Source: Paraburkholderia phenoliruptrix (GTDB lineage Bacteria; Pseudomonadota; Gammaproteobacteria; Burkholderiales; Burkholderiaceae). From it: a stretch of 64,000 nucleotides of DNA. Shown here piece by piece: positions 43,027 through 52,087 of the stretch. The notes under the pieces were generated by a model. The model was not told the DNA's origin and did no database searches. It worked only from the letters and a program-made list of their open reading frames with translations. Positions within the stretch are counted from its first letter, which is position 1, and each line of letters starts with the position of its first letter. The DNA lies in NCBI RefSeq assembly GCF_902859825.1, contig NZ_CADIKB010000031.1, forward strand, positions 18,398 through 82,397, written 5' to 3'. A program made the translations under genes and the position numbers.

Positions 43027-44457
43027 TTACATGTTCAGCGCGCGCTTGTCCACGGCGAGCGCCGCTTCGCGCATGACTTCCGACAGCGACGGGTGCGGAT
43101 GGCAGATGCGGCCGATGTCTTCCGACGCCGCCTTGAATTCCATCGCCACCACGGCTTCTGCGATCAGATCCGATGCGTTTGCCGCGATGATGTGCACGCC
43201 GAGCAGTTCGTCGGTCTTCGCGTCGGCGATCATCTTGACGAAACCATCCGCCTTGTTGATGCCGAGCGCGCGGCCATTGGCCATGAACGGGAACTGGCCC
43301 GACTTGATCTCGCGGCCTTCCGCCTTCAGCTGCTGCTCGGTCTTGCCGACCCACGCGATTTCCGGCTCGGTGTAGATCACCCACGGAATGCAGTTGTAGT
43401 CGATATGCGGCTTCTGGCCGTCGATGATCTCGGCCACCAGCACGCCTTCGTCTTCGGCCTTGTGCGCTAGCATCGGGCCGCGCACCACGTCGCCGATTGC
43501 GTAAACGTTCGGCACGGCCGTCGCGCAATGATCGTCCACGTCGATGAAGCCGCGCTCGTTGGTTTTCAGACCGATCGCTTCGAGACCCAGGTTGTCCGTG
43601 TTCGGCACGCGGCCGATCGACACGATCAGGCGGTCGGCTTCGAGCTTCTGCGCGTTGCCGTCCTTGTCCGTGTAGTTGATCGTGACGCTGTTCGCGGTGG
43701 TCGTGACTTCGCCGACCTTCACGCCGACATGAATGTCGAGACCCTGCTTCTTGAACTGCTTGGCCGCTTCCTTCGAAAGCGCCTGGTCAGCCGCGCCGAG
43801 GAATTCCGGCAGCGCTTCCAGCACGGTCACTTCCGCGCCGAGGCGGCGCCACACCGAGCCGAGTTCCAGACCGATCACGCCTGCGCCGATCACGGCGAGC
43901 TTCTTCGGAGCGGAGTCGAAGGACAGCGCGCCTTCGTTGTCGGCGACAATCTTGTTGTCGACCGGAATGTTCGGCAGATGACGCGCCTTCGAGCCCGTCG
44001 CAATGATCACGTTCTTCGCCGTGACCACTTCGGTCTCGCCCTCGCCGCTCACCTCGATCTGCACGCCGGCGTCCGTCTTGCCGGTGAACTTGCCGTGGCC
44101 CTTGAGCCACGTGATCTTGTTCTTGCGGAACAGGAATTCGATACCCTTCGTCATCTTTTCGACGATGCCGTCTTTGCGGGCCATCATCTTCGAGATGTCG
44201 ACCTTGACGTTTTCCACGGAAATGCCGTGGTCGGCGAGGTGATGCGATGCGTTTTCAAACTCTTCCGACGACGCGAGCAGCGCCTTCGACGGAATGCAAC
44301 CCACGTTCAGACAGGTGCCGCCGAGCTTCAGCGCGCCGGCCGGGTTCTTCCATTTTTCGATACATGCGACGGTCTTGCCGAGCTGCGCTGCGCGAATGGC
44401 GGCGATATAACCGCCAGGGCCTGCGCCGATCACGACGACGTCAAATTCTTTGGACAT
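43027..44457 (-). CDS. lpdA: Dihydrolipoamide dehydrogenase (E3)
   Basis: 476 residues from MSKEFDVVVIGAG, with AAAGGATTGTC before the ATG. FAD motif GAGPGGYIAAIRAAQLG, redox pair Cys49/Cys54 in GGTCLNVGC, NAD motif VIGAGVIGLELGSVWRRLG and the C-terminal active His/Glu in ICHPHPSLSE. It re-oxidises the lipoyl groups of the 2-oxoglutarate dehydrogenase complex. Third in the odh operon, 162 bp after odhB with a strong stem-loop between them. Confidence 0.97.
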   Translation of the reverse strand: MSKEFDVVVIGAGPGGYIAAIRAAQLGKTVACIEKWKNPAGALKLGGTCLNVGCIPSKALLASSEEFENASHHLADHGISVENVKVDISKMMARKDGIVEKMTKGIEFLFRKNKITWLKGHGKFTGKTDAGVQIEVSGEGETEVVTAKNVIIATGSKARHLPNIPVDNKIVADNEGALSFDSAPKKLAVIGAGVIGLELGSVWRRLGAEVTVLEALPEFLGAADQALSKEAAKQFKKQGLDIHVGVKVGEVTTTANSVTINYTDKDGNAQKLEADRLIVSIGRVPNTDNLGLEAIGLKTNERGFIDVDDHCATAVPNVYAIGDVVRGPMLAHKAEDEGVLVAEIIDGQKPHIDYNCIPWVIYTEPEIAWVGKTEQQLKAEGREIKSGQFPFMANGRALGINKADGFVKMIADAKTDELLGVHIIAANASDLIAEAVVAMEFKAASEDIGRICHPHPSLSEVMREAALAVDKRALNM

Positions 44458-44561
44458 GACAATCCTTTTGATGACGGAACGGCGCGGCCACGCTTCGTGG
44501 CGCGTCTCGCTCCAGTACTGCGGAATGCAAAAGACGTGATGCTTGCCTGAACTCTTCAAAT

Positions 44562-44594
44562 GGCGCCGGCTTGCGCGTTTTGCAAGCCGGCGCC
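44562..44594 (-). other. 13-bp stem-loop between odhB and lpdA
   Basis: GGCGCCGGCTTGC pairs perfectly with GCAAGCCGGCGCC around a 7-base loop. No T-run follows on either strand, so it is not a normal terminator. It could set the relative amounts of odhB and lpdA mRNA. Confidence 0.8.
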
Positions 44595-44619
44595 TCGCGA
44601 ATCCGCGATAAACCCGTGA

Positions 44620-45897
44620 TTACAGGTCGAGCAGCAGGCGCGCCGGGTCTTCCAGCGCATCCTTCATCGCGACGAGCGACAGCACGGCTTCGCGGCCGTC
44701 GATGATGCGGTGGTCGTACGACAGCGCCAGATAGTTCATCGGGCGGATCACGATCTGGCCGTTTTCCACGACCGCGCGTTCCTTCGTGGCGTGCACGCCG
44801 AGAATCGCGGACTGCGGCGGGTTGATAATCGGCGTCGACAGCATCGAGCCGAACACGCCGCCGTTCGAGATGGAGAACGTACCGCCCGTCATTTCTTCGA
44901 TGGACAGCTTGCCGTCCTTCGCCTTCTGACCGAATTCGGCGATCTTCTTCTCGATTTCAGCGAGGCTCAGCTGATCTGCATTGCGCAGGATCGGCACCAC
45001 CAGACCGCGCGGCGAACCGACCGCGATACCGATGTCGAAGTAGCCGTGATAAACGATGTCGTTACCGTCGATCGACGCGTTCACGAGCGGGAACTTCTTC
45101 AGCGCATGCACGGCCGCCTTCACGAAGAACGACATGAAGCCGAGCTTCACGCCGTGTTCCTTTTCGAACTTGTCCTTGTACTTGTTGCGCAGGTCCATCA
45201 CCGGCGCCATGTTCACTTCGTTGAACGTGGTCAGGATCGCGTTGGTTTGCTGCGATTCGAGCAGACGCTCGGCGATACGCGCGCGCAGACGCGACATCGG
45301 CACGCGTTGTTCCGGGCGGTCTTTCAGCCATTGATCGGCCGATGCGGGCGCCTTCACGTCCGGCAGCGACGGCTTCGCAGCCTTCGGTGCAGCGGCCGGT
45401 GCCGGCGCAGCAGCCTTGGCAGCCGGTGCACCTGCCGTCAGCACGTCGCCCTTGGTGATGCGGCCGTCGCGGCCCGTGCCGGCGACGTCGCCGGCGGAGA
45501 GGCCCTTCTCCGCCATCAGCTTGCCGGCAGCCGGCGAAGCAGCGGTGTTCGCACCCACCGCGGAGGCAGCTTGCGCAGCCGGTGCAGCGGCCGGTGCCGG
45601 AGCGGCGACCGGAGCCGGCTTCACTTCGGCTTCGACGGCAGCGGCGCCAGCCTTGCCTTCCGTATCGATCTTGGCGATCACCTGATCGGCCGTGACGGTG
45701 TCGCCGTCGTTCGCGATGACTTGCGCGAGCACGCCGGCCGAGGGTGCCGGCACTTCGAGCACGACCTTGTCGGTCTCGATTTCGATGAGAATTTCGTCCT
45801 GAGCAACAGCCTCGCCGGGCTTTTTCTTCCACTGCAGCATCGTGGCTTCCGAGACCGACTCGGACAGCTGGGGAACCTTGACTTCAACAATAGCCAT
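44620..45897 (-). CDS. odhB: 2-oxoglutarate dehydrogenase E2, dihydrolipoyl succinyltransferase
   Basis: 425 residues from MAIVEVKVPQLSE. Lipoyl domain with Lys44 in EIETDKVVLE, an Ala/Pro linker, the E3-binding domain (KLMAEKGLSAGDVAGTGRDG) and the catalytic core ending SYDHRIIDGREAVLSLVAM (HxxxD motif). It forms the core of the complex and transfers succinyl to CoA in the TCA cycle. The longer frame would add an atypical leader. Confidence 0.97.
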   Translation of the reverse strand: MAIVEVKVPQLSESVSEATMLQWKKKPGEAVAQDEILIEIETDKVVLEVPAPSAGVLAQVIANDGDTVTADQVIAKIDTEGKAGAAAVEAEVKPAPVAAPAPAAAPAAQAASAVGANTAASPAAGKLMAEKGLSAGDVAGTGRDGRITKGDVLTAGAPAAKAAAPAPAAAPKAAKPSLPDVKAPASADQWLKDRPEQRVPMSRLRARIAERLLESQQTNAILTTFNEVNMAPVMDLRNKYKDKFEKEHGVKLGFMSFFVKAAVHALKKFPLVNASIDGNDIVYHGYFDIGIAVGSPRGLVVPILRNADQLSLAEIEKKIAEFGQKAKDGKLSIEEMTGGTFSISNGGVFGSMLSTPIINPPQSAILGVHATKERAVVENGQIVIRPMNYLALSYDHRIIDGREAVLSLVAMKDALEDPARLLLDL

Positions 45898-46000
45898 TAT
45901 GAATATCCTGAATACGTATCGGGTGACGGCGCGGTGAACGACGACCGCCTGCGAACCCTGCGTGCCGCGCCTGCCCCTCGACGGGTGGCCCAACGCGGCA

Positions 46001-46025
46001 CGGGAAAGCGCGATGCGCTTTCCCG
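46001..46025 (-). other. 11-bp stem-loop between odhA and odhB
   Basis: CGGGAAAGCGC / GCGCTTTCCCG with a 3-base loop, 15 bp after the odhA stop on the minus strand. No T-run follows. Together with the stem-loop before lpdA it gives every gap in this operon a perfect hairpin. Confidence 0.8.
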
Positions 46026-46040
46026 GTTCGTCTCGTTGCT

Positions 46041-48902
46041 TTATTTAGCGATCGACGCGCTCTTGAGGCGGCCGAAAGCGCCTTCGACCAGCGCCTTCTG
46101 CTGCTCGTAGTGCTTCGCGTAGTAGCCCACTGCCGGCGAAGCCGAAGCCGGACGGCCGCTGTATGCCAGCTTCTGTCCTTCCTTCATGCCTTCCTTCAGG
46201 TGATGCTCGATGTAGAACCACGGGCCCTGATTCTGCGGCTCGTCCTGCACCCACACCACTTCGGTCGCGTTGTCGTACTTCTTCATTTCCGCTTCGAACT
46301 GCTTGTGCGCGAAGGGATACAGCTGTTCGATACGGATGATCGCGACGTCGTTCGACTTCGCTTCGCGGCGATGCGCGACGAGGTCGTAGTACACGCGGCC
46401 CGAGCACACCAGCACGCGCTTGACCTTCTTCGCGTCGATGGCCTCGTCCACTTCGCCGAGCACCGGCTGGAACGAACCTTTCGCCAGTTCCGACAGGTCC
46501 GACACCGCTTCCTTGTGGCGCAGCAGCGATTTCGGCGTTGCGACGATCAGCGGCTTGCGGAACAGGCGGATCATCTGACGGCGCAACAGGTGGAAAATCT
46601 GCGCCGGCGTGGTCGGCTGAACGACCTGCATGTTGTGGTCTGCGCACAGTTGCAGGAAACGCTCGATACGCGCGGACGAGTGCTCCGGACCCTGGCCTTC
46701 GTAGCCGTGCGGCAGCAACATGGTCAGGCCCGACACGCGGCCCCACTTCACTTCGCCCGACGAGATGAACTGGTCGATCACGACTTGCGCGCCGTTCACG
46801 AAGTCGCCGAACTGCGCTTCCCACGCGACGAACGTGTTCGGTTCAGCGGTCGAGTAACCGTATTCGAAACCGAGCACCGCTTCTTCCGACAGCACCGAGT
46901 CGATCACCGTGAACTTCGCCTGACCTTCGGCGATGTTCTGCAGCGGCACGTAGGTGCCGTCGTTCCAGCGCTCGCGGTTCTGGTCGTGCAGCACCGCGTG
47001 ACGGTGCGTGAACGTACCGCGGCCCGAGTCCTGGCCGGTCAGACGCACGGCGTAGCCCGAAGCGACCAGCGAAGCGAACGCGAGGTGCTCGCCCATGCCC
47101 CAGTCGAGCTTGGCCTCGCCGCGGCCCATGGCGCGACGGTCGTTGATCACGCGCTCGACGAGCGGGTGAACCTTGAAGTTTTCCGGAATCGTGGTGATGC
47201 GCTCGGCGAGGCGCTTCAGTTCCGCGAGCGGCACGGCCGTGTCGGCTGCGTCGGTCCACTTGCGGTTCAGGAACGGCACCCAGTCCACCGCGTACTTGCT
47301 CTTGTAGTTCGAGAGCACCGGGTCGACCGTGTGATGGCCTTCGTCCATCGCCTTGCGATACGCCTTGACGTACTCTTCCGCGTCTTCGGCGGTGATCACG
47401 CCTTGCTGGACCAGCTTTTCGGCATACAGCGCGCGCGTGCCCGGATGCTTGGCGATGGTCTTGTACATCAGCGGCTGCGTCACAGCCGGCGTGTCCTGCT
47501 CGTTGTGACCCAGCTTACGGAAGCAGACGATGTCGACCACGACGTCCTTGTGGAACTGCATCCGGAAGTCGATAGCCAGCTGCGTGGCCAGCACGACTGC
47601 TTCCGGATCGTCGCCGTTCACGTGCAGCACCGGCGCCTCGATCATCTTGACGACGTCCGAGCAGTACAATGTGGAGCGCGAGTCGCGCGGGTCCGACGTG
47701 GTGAAGCCGATCTGGTTGTTGATGACGATGTGCAGCGTGCCGTGCGTGCCGTAACCGCGCGTTTGTGCGAGGTTCAGCGTTTCCATTACGACGCCCTGGC
47801 CCGCGAAAGCGGCGTCGCCGTGAATCTGCACCGGCAGCACCTGCGTGCCGCTGTCGTCGCCGCGGCGATCCATACGCGCCTTCGCCGAACCCTCGACCAC
47901 CGGGTTGACGATTTCGAGGTGCGACGGGTTGAACGCGAGCGACAGGTGAACCGGGCCGCCTTCCGTCGAGACGTCCGACGAGAAGCCCTTGTGGTACTTC
48001 ACGTCGCCGGCCGGCAGGTCGTCGACGTGCTTGCCTTCGAATTCGGCGAACAGGTCGGCGGGCATCTTGCCGAGCGTATTGACCAGCACGTTCAGACGGC
48101 CGCGGTGGGCCATGCCGATGACGATTTCCTGCACGCCGCGGGCACCGCCGTGACGCACGACCTCGTCCATGGCCGCGATGAAGCTTTCGCCGCCTTCCAG
48201 CGAGAAGCGCTTCTGGCCGACGTACTTGGTGTGGAGGAAGCGCTCGAGGCCTTCAGCGGCCGTCAGGCGATTCAGGATGTGCTTTTTCTTCTCGTTCGAG
48301 AAATTCGGCGTGGAGCGGATCGACTCCAGCTTTTCCTTCCACCAGCGCTTCTGTTCCGGATCGCTGATGTACATGTATTCGGCGCCGATCGTGCCGCAAT
48401 ACGTGTCGCGCAGCGCCTTGACGATCTCGCGCAGCGACGCGCGCTCGAAGCCGAAATACAGATTAGTGGCGCTGTACTCCTGGTCCATGTCGGCTTCGGT
48501 GAAGTCGTAGAACGCAGGCTCGAGTTCGGGAATGGCGGGACGTTCGCGGCGCTTCAGAGGATCCAGGTTGGCCCATTGCGAGCCGAGGAAGCGATATGCG
48601 CCGATGAGGGACTGCACATAGACTTGCTTTCGCGCGGTAGCGAGGTCTTCGCCGCCGGTTGCGGTGCGCGGGATGAAGGCATTGGCCTTGGCCCGTTGCG
48701 CAAACGATTCGACGATCGGGCCATGGGCCACGTCGTTGGCATTGCTGCCGTCCGACGCAGGAACATTCTGCAACGCGTCGAAATAGCTGCGCCAGTTCTC
48801 GGGCACTGACGCCGGATTGTCGAGATATGCTTCGTACATTTCTTCTACGTACGGAGCATTGCCGCCGAACAGATAAGAGTTCGACTGGAATTGCTTCATC
48901 AT
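46041..48902 (-). CDS. odhA: 2-oxoglutarate dehydrogenase E1
   Basis: 953 residues from MMKQFQSNSYLFGGN with AAAGGTGAG upstream. E1 hallmarks: YVEEMYEAYLDNPASVPENW at the N-terminus, GMAHRGRLNVLVNTLGK, the thiamine-diphosphate segment IHGDAAFAGQGVVMETLNL followed by VINNQIGFTTSDP, and the C-terminal VWVQDEPQNQGPWFYIEHHL. It decarboxylates 2-oxoglutarate and charges the E2 lipoyl group. First gene of the odh operon. Confidence 0.97.
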   Translation of the reverse strand: MMKQFQSNSYLFGGNAPYVEEMYEAYLDNPASVPENWRSYFDALQNVPASDGSNANDVAHGPIVESFAQRAKANAFIPRTATGGEDLATARKQVYVQSLIGAYRFLGSQWANLDPLKRRERPAIPELEPAFYDFTEADMDQEYSATNLYFGFERASLREIVKALRDTYCGTIGAEYMYISDPEQKRWWKEKLESIRSTPNFSNEKKKHILNRLTAAEGLERFLHTKYVGQKRFSLEGGESFIAAMDEVVRHGGARGVQEIVIGMAHRGRLNVLVNTLGKMPADLFAEFEGKHVDDLPAGDVKYHKGFSSDVSTEGGPVHLSLAFNPSHLEIVNPVVEGSAKARMDRRGDDSGTQVLPVQIHGDAAFAGQGVVMETLNLAQTRGYGTHGTLHIVINNQIGFTTSDPRDSRSTLYCSDVVKMIEAPVLHVNGDDPEAVVLATQLAIDFRMQFHKDVVVDIVCFRKLGHNEQDTPAVTQPLMYKTIAKHPGTRALYAEKLVQQGVITAEDAEEYVKAYRKAMDEGHHTVDPVLSNYKSKYAVDWVPFLNRKWTDAADTAVPLAELKRLAERITTIPENFKVHPLVERVINDRRAMGRGEAKLDWGMGEHLAFASLVASGYAVRLTGQDSGRGTFTHRHAVLHDQNRERWNDGTYVPLQNIAEGQAKFTVIDSVLSEEAVLGFEYGYSTAEPNTFVAWEAQFGDFVNGAQVVIDQFISSGEVKWGRVSGLTMLLPHGYEGQGPEHSSARIERFLQLCADHNMQVVQPTTPAQIFHLLRRQMIRLFRKPLIVATPKSLLRHKEAVSDLSELAKGSFQPVLGEVDEAIDAKKVKRVLVCSGRVYYDLVAHRREAKSNDVAIIRIEQLYPFAHKQFEAEMKKYDNATEVVWVQDEPQNQGPWFYIEHHLKEGMKEGQKLAYSGRPASASPAVGYYAKHYEQQKALVEGAFGRLKSASIAK

Positions 48903-49260
48903 TTTTACGCTCACCTTTCTTCGAGTTTCTCGAGAAATAGCGGGTTACAGAACCTTCCGCGACACGGCCTGACCGTTTAGCGGATTGCGCGAATCAAGTC
49001 TTGCTTGGAAGGACCTAAAACTTGCACCCGGGGAGCATATCACATAACGGATAGTCCAGATAGCAGGCGAATTGCCGCCCGAGCCCGGCGCGACGGGCTT
49101 TCGCGGCGATTGCCGCAATCCGCAACAGTTTTCTGCGAATAACGGCGACCAACGGGTGACGAAAAGCGCGGAAGCACCGCATGAGTAACGGACAAACGCA
49201 CATAAACGAACAGCGAACCTGCGCGAAATTCCTATAACGTTTGATGCATAGGCGGAAATG
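48903..49260. other. Intergenic region upstream of odhA
   Basis: About 360 bp before the typA terminator. It must hold the odhA promoter on the minus strand, but no clean -35/-10 pair was identified. No gene recognised. Confidence 0.45.
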
Positions 49261-49291
49261 AAAAAGCCACCCGAAGGTGACTTCGGGTGGC
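49261..49291 (-). terminator. Terminator of typA
   Basis: On the minus strand GCCACCCGAAG / CTTCGGGTGGC (11-bp stem, short loop) followed by TTTTT. It lies 50 bp after the typA stop. Confidence 0.93.
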
Positions 49292-49340
49292 TTCAGGTAG
49301 CTTCTGGACAACCGGCGAAACTGAAACGCCGGCGCTCGTT

Positions 49341-51167
49341 TTAGTCCACAGCGCCCTTGCGGCTGGCGGCACGGCGCTCGTGCTCCTTCAGATAGCGCTT
49401 GCGCAGACGGATGGATTGCGGCGTGACTTCGACCAGTTCGTCGTCGTCGATGAATTCGACCGCGTATTCCAGCGACAACTGGACCGGCGGCACGAGGCGC
49501 ACGGCTTCGTCGGTGCCCGACGCACGCACGTTGGTGAGCTGTTTGCCCTTGATCGGGTTCACGACGAGGTCGTTGTCGCGGCTGTGAATGCCGATGATCA
49601 TGCCTTCATACAGCGCGTCGCCCGGCGACACGAACATGCGGCCGCGATCCTGCAGCTTCCACAGCGCGTAAGCGACGGCCGCGCCGTCGTCCTGCGAAAT
49701 CAGCACGCCGTTGCGGCGCTCGCCGACCGCGCCTTCCTTGACCGGCTGGTACGAGTCAAACGTATGGCTCATCAGGCCCGTGCCGCGCGTGAGCGTGAGG
49801 AATTCCGACTGGAAGCCGATCAGGCCGCGCGCCGAAATACGGTATTCGAGACGCGTGCGGCCGCGGCCGTCCGACGCCATGTCGAGCATTTCACCCTTGC
49901 GGCGGCCGAGCTCTTCCATCACGCCGCCCTGGTGCGCGTCTTCCATGTCGACGGTCAGGTTTTCGTACGGCTCGTGCTTCACGCCGTCGATTTCCTGCAT
50001 CACCACGCGGGGACGCGACACAGCCAGCTCGTAGCCCTCGCGACGCATGTTCTCGACCAGAATGGTCAGGTGCAGCTCGCCGCGGCCTGCCACTTCGAAG
50101 GTGGTTTCGTCGCCGGTGTCTTTCACGCGCAGCGCGACGTTGTGGTTCAGTTCCTTCATCAGGCGGTCACGAATCTGACGGCTCGTGACGAACTTTCCTT
50201 CGCGACCGGCGAGCGGCGACGAATTGACGAGGAAGTTCATGGTCAGCGTCGGTTCGTCGACGGTGATCATGGGCAGCGCTTCCGGCTGTTCCGGCGAGCA
50301 GATGGTCACGCCGATGCCGATTTCCTCGATACCGTTGATGAGCACGATGTCGCCTGCTTCAGCCGAGTCGACCTGCACGCGCTCGAGGCCCTTGAACGAC
50401 AGCACCTGGTTGATCTTGCGGTTCAGGATCGCGCCGTCGGGACCCGAACGCACGGCGACCGCCATGCCCGGCTTGATGCGGCCGCGCGTGATACGACCTA
50501 CGCCGATACGGCCCACATACGACGAATAGTCGAGCGAGGTGATCTGCAGCTGCAGCGGACCTTCCGGGTCAGCCGCACGCACCGGCACGTGCTTGAGCAC
50601 CGCCTCGAAAAGCGGGCGCATGTCGCCTTCCCGCACGTCGGGCGTGAGGCCCGCGTAGCCGTTCAGGCCCGAGGCGTAGACGATCGGGAAGTCGAGCTGT
50701 TCGTCCGTTGCGCCGAGCTTGTCGAACAGATCGAACGTCTGGTTGATCACCCAGTCCACGCGCGCGCCCGGACGGTCCACCTTGTTGACCACGACGATCG
50801 GCTTCAGGCCGAGCGCGAGCGCCTTCTTGGTGACGAAGCGCGTTTGCGGCATCGGACCTTCCACGGCGTCGACGAGCAGCAGCACCGAGTCGACCATGGA
50901 CAGCACGCGTTCCACTTCGCCGCCGAAGTCGGCGTGGCCCGGGGTGTCGACGATATTGATGTGCGTGCCTTCGTATTCGACCGCGCAGTTCTTCGACAGG
51001 ATCGTGATGCCACGTTCCTTTTCGATGTCGTTCGAATCCATCACCCGTTCGGCAACCTGCTGGTTGTCGCGGAACGTGGCGGTCTGACGGAGGAGCTGGT
51101 CGACGAGCGTAGTCTTGCCGTGGTCGACGTGGGCAATGATGGCGATGTTGCGTAGGGCGCGGGTCAT
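49341..51167 (-). CDS. typA: Translational GTPase TypA/BipA
   Basis: 608 residues. G1 AHVDHGKTT at about 12-20, effector RGITILSKN, G3 DTPGHADFGGEVER, G4 NKVDRPGARVDW, and the BipA-specific C-terminal part (GKGRTRLEYRISARGLIGFQ-like segment here GRGRTRLEYRISARGLIGFQ). It binds ribosomes and aids assembly and stress or low-temperature growth. Monocistronic, with an extended -10 promoter and its own terminator. Confidence 0.97.
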   Translation of the reverse strand: MTRALRNIAIIAHVDHGKTTLVDQLLRQTATFRDNQQVAERVMDSNDIEKERGITILSKNCAVEYEGTHINIVDTPGHADFGGEVERVLSMVDSVLLLVDAVEGPMPQTRFVTKKALALGLKPIVVVNKVDRPGARVDWVINQTFDLFDKLGATDEQLDFPIVYASGLNGYAGLTPDVREGDMRPLFEAVLKHVPVRAADPEGPLQLQITSLDYSSYVGRIGVGRITRGRIKPGMAVAVRSGPDGAILNRKINQVLSFKGLERVQVDSAEAGDIVLINGIEEIGIGVTICSPEQPEALPMITVDEPTLTMNFLVNSSPLAGREGKFVTSRQIRDRLMKELNHNVALRVKDTGDETTFEVAGRGELHLTILVENMRREGYELAVSRPRVVMQEIDGVKHEPYENLTVDMEDAHQGGVMEELGRRKGEMLDMASDGRGRTRLEYRISARGLIGFQSEFLTLTRGTGLMSHTFDSYQPVKEGAVGERRNGVLISQDDGAAVAYALWKLQDRGRMFVSPGDALYEGMIIGIHSRDNDLVVNPIKGKQLTNVRASGTDEAVRLVPPVQLSLEYAVEFIDDDELVEVTPQSIRLRKRYLKEHERRAASRKGAVD

Positions 51168-51457
51168 AGGAACCTGGAGACAGTTGAGTGCGCCGCTTGC
51201 TCATGCCGCTTACCCCTGCCGCTCACCCTTCTACCAGGCAATACGAGGACAAATGTACGACAAGCCCAAAGCGCACTTTTGGGAACCCAACATTATAGCA
51301 CGCACTGGTGACGCTTTCTGGTATTCCCCGATAGCGGACGCCGCCGCGCCCCTTTCTCCCGCCGCGACGCCGACGGCGGCCCACGCCCAAGCCTACGCAA
51401 AAACGCGCCGATTCGTTCTTGAGTGCGGAAAGTTCCTTGCCTAAGCTGTAATAACGC
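51168..51457. other. Divergent intergenic region, typA/marR
   Basis: Carries the typA promoter (minus) and, at its right edge, leads into the marR promoter (plus), both listed separately. No gene was recognised. Confidence 0.5.
51292..51300 (-). promoter_or_regulatory. typA extended -10 promoter
   Basis: Minus strand TGCTATAAT: a perfect -10 box with the TGn extension, which compensates for the lack of a good -35 box. It predicts a leader of about 115 nt before typA. Confidence 0.65.
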
Positions 51458-51487
51458 TTGCCGCGTCAATCATCCAACTCTTATAAT
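51458..51487 (+). promoter_or_regulatory. Sigma-70 promoter of the marR-nodT-emrAB operon
   Basis: TTGCCG (51458-51463) and TATAAT (51482-51487), spaced 18 bp. The expected transcript starts near 51494. An inverted repeat TCGTGC / GCACGA (51487-51492 and 51512-51517) spans the start and could be a MarR operator. Confidence 0.7.
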
Positions 51488-51522
51488 CGTGCCTAGTCAA
51501 CCATTGCATTCGCACGAGAATC

Positions 51523-52038
51523 ATGACGGAGCCGTCCCCCACACCCGCGCCGGAGATCAGCGAGTACCAGCTTGGCGAAAGCGTCGGCTACCTGCTCTCG
51601 CGCGTGAAGTCGACCATGTCGAACCTGGTCACCCAGCGCAGCATGGCGGAACTCGGCATCACCAGCCAGCAGGGCAGCATCCTGTTCATGGTGGCGAGCG
51701 GCAAGTGCCTCCTGGCCGCCGAACTGGCGCGCGAATACGGGATCGACGCGAGCGCCGTCACGCGCCTGATCGACCGGCTGGAAAAGCGCGGGCTGCTCAC
51801 CCGGGTGCGCAGCAATGAGGACCGGCGCGCCGTGCGCCTCGCGCTCACGCCGGAAGGCCACGCCATCGCGGCAAAAATGCCGAAAATTTTCACCGGCGTG
51901 CTGGACAGCCTGCTCGCCGGCTTCACGCCGGAGGAAGTGGGTTTTCTGAAGAGCATGCTGCGCCGCGTACTCATCAATTCCGGCGAATGCACCGCGCTGA
52001 CCCGTGATCCGGCAAGTAATTCTGAGAGCAAGTTCTAA
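51523..52038 (+). CDS. MarR-family regulator (EmrR-like)
   Basis: 171 residues. Winged helix-turn-helix with LGITSQQGSILFMVASGKCL, recognition helix ASAVTRLIDRLEKRGLLTRV and wing NEDRRAVRLALTPEGHAIAA. It lies directly upstream of a NodT-EmrA-EmrB efflux set, the arrangement of EmrR-type local repressors that respond to phenolic or antibiotic ligands. Co-transcribed with the pump genes; ligand unknown. Confidence 0.88.
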   Translation: MTEPSPTPAPEISEYQLGESVGYLLSRVKSTMSNLVTQRSMAELGITSQQGSILFMVASGKCLLAAELAREYGIDASAVTRLIDRLEKRGLLTRVRSNEDRRAVRLALTPEGHAIAAKMPKIFTGVLDSLLAGFTPEEVGFLKSMLRRVLINSGECTALTRDPASNSESKF

Positions 52039-52087
52039 AAAATTGCTTGCAGCGTCCATCATTACATTCCACTCAAAGAGTCGAGCG

